IMG/VR virus record: IMGVR_UViG_3300025853_000605
Span: 1 to 25,000 of that record
Length of the DNA stretch: 25,000 nt
Strand: one strand, 5' to 3'
Source of the DNA: a virus
Both the position numbers and the translations under genes were made by a program. This document shows positions 22,182 to 25,000 of this stretch, piece after piece (within the stretch, counting starts at the first letter, position 1; every line of letters starts with the position of its first letter). The notes under the pieces were generated by a model that was not told the origin of the DNA, did no database searches, and saw only the letters and a list, made by a program, of their open reading frames with translations.

Positions 22182-23863
22182 AGCGCTTCCTCCTCCGGTG
22201 GCGTGTACTCAGACAGCCGTCCTGTGTCCATGTTGTACAGCAGGTGGCCCGCTGGTCCGGTGATGCCGCTGAAGCGATTCTTCAACACGCGAATGCGCGT
22301 GGTGTTGCGTTCAGTGGCACTCTCAGCTTGGCCGTTACGCTCCAAGCCGATTACAAAGTCGCTGAGCTGAGCGATGGACGCGCTGCCACGAAGCTGCGAG
22401 ACAGACGTTACGGCTCCGTCCTCGTGGCCCTTACCGTCAGGGCGCTTGAGGTGGGACACAGCGAACAGCACAATGCCCGTGTCTTGGGTTAGCGTACGCA
22501 GCTTCGTCATGATCTCGTCAAGGGCTTTACGCTCGTCGCCTTGCTGCCCTGCCGATACCAATATGCTGATGTGATCCAGCACGATGACGTTGCAGTCCAA
22601 CGCCTTAGCCATGAAGCGTACACGGGACACAACATCATCAACGCTAGCGCCAATGTCAAAGCCAGCGTCCATGATGAACAGCCTATCGTCCCCATACACA
22701 CGGTCATAGCAGGCCATCCAGTCCTGAGAGCCACGTTCCACAGTGCTGATGGGCAGGTGTAGCGGGGTGCTTAGGTCCACGCTCATGAAGCCTTCAGCGG
22801 TGCGCTCAACGCTCTCTTCCATGAACAAGCAGCCAATGCGATTGTTCGTGGTGTTCTTGATGTGCATCACGATCTCACGCAGGATGCTAGACTTACCCAG
22901 CCCGCTGCCTGCCGTGATGGTCACAAGCTCCGTGGGACGGAAGCCGTACGTCAACTCGTTAAGCTTAGCCCACGGGTAGTCTCCAAGGCTGCGTGGCTTA
23001 GGCGCTAGCAGGCGCTCAAGCAGCTCCTCCTTGGACAGCACACCTTTCGGCGTATACAGCGACGCCTGCCAGAACGCATCCGTAAACTCCTTCTTACGGC
23101 CAGCCTTCAGGTAGTCGCAAGCGTCCTTGCCTAGCCGTGCGTCCAGCTTCATGACACGCAGCTTACCAGCAAACACTTCGGCAGCTTTCTCAATAGCTTC
23201 CTGGCCTGCCGCGTCAGCGTCAAAGCACAAGATGATTTCATCAAAGCCGTCAAGGAAATTATACGCTGCCTTGAAGTCCTTGCCTGCACTGCCAGCACCA
23301 GAACGCAGGGACACAACGGGTGACTTACCATCAAACAGTTGGTTAGCTGCTACAGCATCAAGCTCACCCTCAGTGACCACGATGCGTCGCTGTTCATGGT
23401 TGCCGTAACGCTGCTGACCAAAGAGCCCAGCGTCTTTAGTATTACCAACACAAGAGAACCCTTTAGTGCTGACGGTGCGTACCTTGAAGCCGATAGGCTG
23501 GCTGCTGTCTTCACCAAAGTATGGATAGTAATGCTTATCACCGTCAACAATAACGCCGTAATGCTTGGCGAACGTTGACGTAATGTTGCGCTCAGGGATG
23601 CTAGACGCAGGCGCTGCGGCCCACTTAGCAATCAAGCGCTCAAGCTCTGCGTCTTTAGTTTGTGTGTTGATAGGTTTCTCCGTTCCGAAGGAACGCTCCG
23701 GTTTGATGAACGGTATGGTGTTGTCGTTACGTGGCGCTGGCGTGTGCTTCTCGCAAGCGAAACAAAACTTACTACCGTTACTGTATACTGCGTTAGCGTC
23801 ACTGCTACCGCATGCTTCACAGCCCTCGTGTTTAACGAAGGTAGATTCGCTATTGTTATACAT
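22178..23863 (-). CDS. T7 gp4-like bifunctional primase-helicase, 561 aa
   Basis: Makes RNA primers and unwinds DNA at the fork as a hexamer. Domains in order: zinc-binding domain with C15-x2-C18 and C34-x2-C37; TOPRIM primase with VVTEGELDAVA (E164) and LCFDADAAGQEA (D214, D216); RecA-like helicase with Walker A AGSGLGKS (317-324), E349, Walker B NVIVLDHISIL near 424-434, and the DNA-binding H4-like segment QLRGSASIAQLSDFVIGLER. T7 gp4 is 566 residues, so it is full length. Its own sigma70-like promoter lies in the 49-bp gap upstream. CGGAGG precedes the ATG by about seven bases and partly lies in a short hairpin. Downstream genes are coupled. Confidence 0.93.
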   Translation of the reverse strand: MYNNSESTFVKHEGCEACGSSDANAVYSNGSKFCFACEKHTPAPRNDNTIPFIKPERSFGTEKPINTQTKDAELERLIAKWAAAPASSIPERNITSTFAKHYGVIVDGDKHYYPYFGEDSSQPIGFKVRTVSTKGFSCVGNTKDAGLFGQQRYGNHEQRRIVVTEGELDAVAANQLFDGKSPVVSLRSGAGSAGKDFKAAYNFLDGFDEIILCFDADAAGQEAIEKAAEVFAGKLRVMKLDARLGKDACDYLKAGRKKEFTDAFWQASLYTPKGVLSKEELLERLLAPKPRSLGDYPWAKLNELTYGFRPTELVTITAGSGLGKSSILREIVMHIKNTTNNRIGCLFMEESVERTAEGFMSVDLSTPLHLPISTVERGSQDWMACYDRVYGDDRLFIMDAGFDIGASVDDVVSRVRFMAKALDCNVIVLDHISILVSAGQQGDERKALDEIMTKLRTLTQDTGIVLFAVSHLKRPDGKGHEDGAVTSVSQLRGSASIAQLSDFVIGLERNGQAESATERNTTRIRVLKNRFSGITGPAGHLLYNMDTGRLSEYTPPEEEAL

Positions 23864-23887
23864 CGTGTCCTCCGTAAAGGGACAAAT

Positions 23888-23916
23888 ATTTTATCATAAA
23901 TTTTTGTGAAAGTCAA
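23888..23916 (-). promoter_or_regulatory. Sigma70-like promoter for primase-helicase unit
   Basis: Minus strand: -35 TTGACT (23916-23911), 17-base spacer, TGA extension, -10 TAAAAT (23893-23888). The TGA stop of the upstream 61-residue gene lies inside the -35. It is located in the 49-bp gap before the primase-helicase. A 5-bp hairpin (TGTCC / GGACA, 23884-23866) overlapping the Shine-Dalgarno sequence follows. Confidence 0.75.
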
Positions 23917-24098
23917 CGGTCAATCATCGACATCAAGAGGTTAGCCACTTTCTCTCCATACTCTTTAGTGATGTCGCGCATTGCAATGCTGGAGTCTGTC
24001 TCCGGGTTGGCTAGGTAGTGGTACAATTCCTCCAGCTCAGGCCGCGTAATGTCGGCGTAGTGGTTGGCGTTATTGCCATTCGTCGTAGTCGTGGTCAT
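23913..24098 (-). CDS. Small early protein, 61 aa
   Basis: A 61-residue protein with a Thr/Asn-rich head (MTTTTTNGNNANHYADI) and a helical acidic body (RPELEELYHYLANPETD, then TKEYGEKVANLLMSMIDR). No family is recognised. It starts within the acidic tail of the 136-residue gene (29-base overlap), with AGGAG about ten bases upstream. Its stop contributes to the -35 of the primase promoter. As part of the rightmost set of small leftward genes it may be an early host-takeover protein, by position only. Confidence 0.62.
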   Translation of the reverse strand: MTTTTTNGNNANHYADITRPELEELYHYLANPETDSSIAMRDITKEYGEKVANLLMSMIDR

Positions 24099-24480
24099 CG
24101 TCGATCAGCTCCTCGATTTCAGTTTCATCATAGTCTTTAAAGAAGTCACGCTCTGCACGGCTGCGCAGCGGCCCGTCACCGTGCATGTGTACGTCGTTAC
24201 CGTCCACCATAGAGTAGTCTCCAGAGGTAGCAGACAGCAGCGCAAAGCGTGCTGCGCGTGTGTCTTCCATCGTGTCCCAGCTAGTGGTGTCCATGACGGT
24301 TTCAAGCGTCAGCATGTTGCGCGTGACGCTGCGGTTAGCTTCACGCTCAATGTTATGCTGGCGGTACTGCTCAGGCGTAATGGTTTGCACCTTGCCGCCC
24401 GATGCCTGGAATGCTGCAACATCAGCAGCCAGCGCCTCACGCTCAGCGTCCTTATCCTTTCGCGTGGTGTGTAGTGCCAT
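24070..24480 (-). CDS. Acidic early protein, 136 aa
   Basis: The N-terminal part is basic and helical (MALHTTRKDKDAEREALAAD), then AAFQASGGKVQTITPEQY, a pattern I remember in many small phage proteins (helix followed by G-G-K-V/I and a proline). The C-terminus is extremely acidic (KDYDETEIEELIDDDHDYDEW). A strongly acidic tail on a small early phage protein can be a DNA mimic or a partner-binding segment, but neither is shown here. AGGAG lies six bases before the ATG. The gene overlaps both neighbours, and its start lies inside the tetrapeptide-repeat gene's end. Confidence 0.68.
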   Translation of the reverse strand: MALHTTRKDKDAEREALAADVAAFQASGGKVQTITPEQYRQHNIEREANRSVTRNMLTLETVMDTTSWDTMEDTRAARFALLSATSGDYSMVDGNDVHMHGDGPLRSRAERDFFKDYDETEIEELIDDDHDYDEWQ

Positions 24481-24733
24481 GCCTTACTCCTATGTTTTCC
24501 CAAGGTAGCGTATTGATTAAGCCGTGCACGCTGCCCTTAACGTCACCGTGTATGTCACCGCCTACGCTGCCGCCTATGCTGCCCCATACGCTGCCCTTGA
24601 CGGTGCCCTTGACTGTCAGTATACGCCACTCCTTGCTTTTCGGCGTGTACTCAAAGTCTATCATGCTCAGCACTTGCTCAAGCGTTGGCTTCGGGGCGTT
24701 AGGGTCGGGGCGTGTTACTTGATAGCTGCCCAT
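24452..24733 (-). CDS. Tetrapeptide-repeat (V-x-G-S/T/D) protein, 93 aa
   Basis: Residues 1-40 form a small head (TRPDPNAPKPTLEQVLSM, then DFEYTPKSKEWRILT). Residues 41-72 are eight consecutive four-residue units: VKGT, VKGS, VWGS, IGGS, VGGD, IHGD, VKGS, VHGL. Regular hydrophobic-x-Gly-polar spacing suggests a compact beta-solenoid or roll. The C-terminus (NTLPWENIGVRHGTTHHAKG) is basic. I recall similar V-x-G-x runs in uncharacterised phage proteins, with no known role. The start has GGAG eight bases upstream, inside the preceding gene's end. Its last 29 bases overlap the next gene. Confidence 0.7.
   Translation of the reverse strand: MGSYQVTRPDPNAPKPTLEQVLSMIDFEYTPKSKEWRILTVKGTVKGSVWGSIGGSVGGDIHGDVKGSVHGLINTLPWENIGVRHGTTHHAKG
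24518..24613 (-). repeat. Eight 12-base coding repeats (V-x-G-x units)
   Basis: Eight tandem 12-base units encode the pattern [VI]-x-G-[STD]. The DNA units are diverged at third positions (for example GTCAAGGGCACC, GTCAAGGGCAGC, GTATGGGGCAGC), so the protein pattern seems maintained beyond simple recent slippage. Confidence 0.8.
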
Positions 24734-24734
24734 G

Positions 24735-24914
24735 CTACTGCTCCTCCTCGTCAGAGTCTAGCATAACTTCAAGCGTATCAATAGCTTGCGCAATGTCAAG
24801 TAGCAATCGCGCTTCGTTGTCGCTAAGCTGATGCTCTACAACGCGCAGCACAGCATACGCATTGGACAGTAAGTCAGCGGCACGGGCGCGTGCGTCAGTG
24901 AGTCGTGGGGTCAT
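24735..24914 (-). CDS. Small helical acidic protein, 59 aa
   Basis: Reading frame from ATG 24914, chosen over an ATG nine codons upstream because AAGGAG lies seven bases before it. The product is helical: MTPRLTDARARAADLLSNAY, then LRVVEHQLSDNEARLLLDIA, with an acidic end (LDSDEEEQ). No family is recognised. The gene overlaps the end of the partial gene at the right edge by 20 bases, and the Shine-Dalgarno sequence of the next gene lies in its Glu-rich tail codons. Confidence 0.65.
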   Translation of the reverse strand: MTPRLTDARARAADLLSNAYAVLRVVEHQLSDNEARLLLDIAQAIDTLEVMLDSDEEEQ

Positions 24915-25000
24915 TCCAGCTCTCCTTGATCCATTCATCATACGTTAAGAAACATTTCCGGTGGTAAGACCAGAACCTGCACAGCTTGTATACGTCACTC
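24895..25000 (-). CDS. C-terminal end of a partial gene at window edge
   Basis: An open frame enters from beyond the right edge and ends at TGA 24895-24897, giving at least 34 residues: SDVYKLCRFWSYHRKCFLTY and then DEWIKESWNDPTTH. The aromatic content and two cysteines look protein-like, possibly the end of a zinc-binding small protein. It overlaps the next start by 20 bases, as is common in this module. It cannot be identified from this fragment. Confidence 0.5.
   Translation of the reverse strand, partial: SDVYKLCRFWSYHRKCFLTYDEWIKESWNDPTTH

Noticed and set aside
1-25000. CRISPR array, tRNA genes, integrase or attachment sites
   Set aside because: By eye I found no regularly spaced short repeats with unique spacers, no cloverleaf-like sequence with a CCA-type end, and no recombinase motifs; the content fits a virulent phage.

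Overview
The window is part of a tailed-phage genome, most likely a marine T7-like podovirus. Evidence is the T7-type replication set (fused primase-helicase, family A DNA polymerase, gp2.5-like ssDNA-binding protein, gp6-like exonuclease), tail tubular proteins A and B followed by three internal virion proteins, and a tail-fibre gene with the A-M-R-I-D / E-E-G-T-W-T-P motifs common in marine phages. The adenosylcobalamin-dependent ribonucleotide reductase, the metallophosphoesterase and the absence of a visible phage RNA polymerase recall the roseophage SIO1 / cobavirus group (Zobellviridae). This placement rests on gene content remembered from those phages, not on a search. Terminase, portal, capsid and a recognisable endolysin are not in the window and would lie outside it.

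Layout. Positions 108-14073 carry a rightward late module: tail fibre; two small fibre-associated proteins; a run of four small membrane proteins, including a three-helix GTA-type holin; a 987-residue repetitive coiled-coil protein; tail tubular proteins A and B; and three internal virion proteins. Almost every junction is translationally coupled (TAATG or ATGA overlaps). A perfect 10-bp hairpin at 14081-14109 separates this module from the leftward early/replication module, which fills 14120-25000.

The leftward module has only three real gaps. Each holds a sigma70-like promoter with an extended -10, and in all three the upstream gene's TGA stop lies inside the TTGAC -35 element. Read from right to left, the units are: (a) small early proteins at the right edge; (b) primase-helicase, a DUF1289-like cysteine protein, a small coiled coil and class II RNR; (c) a small ORF, DNA polymerase and an HNH/AP2 homing endonuclease; (d) SSB, exonuclease, a small ORF, an HNH nuclease, a metallophosphoesterase, small proteins, DUF3310-like and MazG-like proteins, ending at the shared terminator. 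The second promoter is followed directly by a 70-bp imperfect palindrome that would form the start of the polymerase mRNA.

Functionally, the leftward genes would convert host nucleotides into dNTPs (exonuclease, RNR, MazG) and replicate phage DNA. The rightward genes would build the tail and ejection apparatus and lyse the cell. The points most worth a second look are the promoter/stop-codon pattern, the polymerase-leader palindrome, the 65-69-residue repeat protein, the V-x-G tetrapeptide-repeat protein, the GC-mosaic tail fibre, and several small coupled genes under 60 codons.
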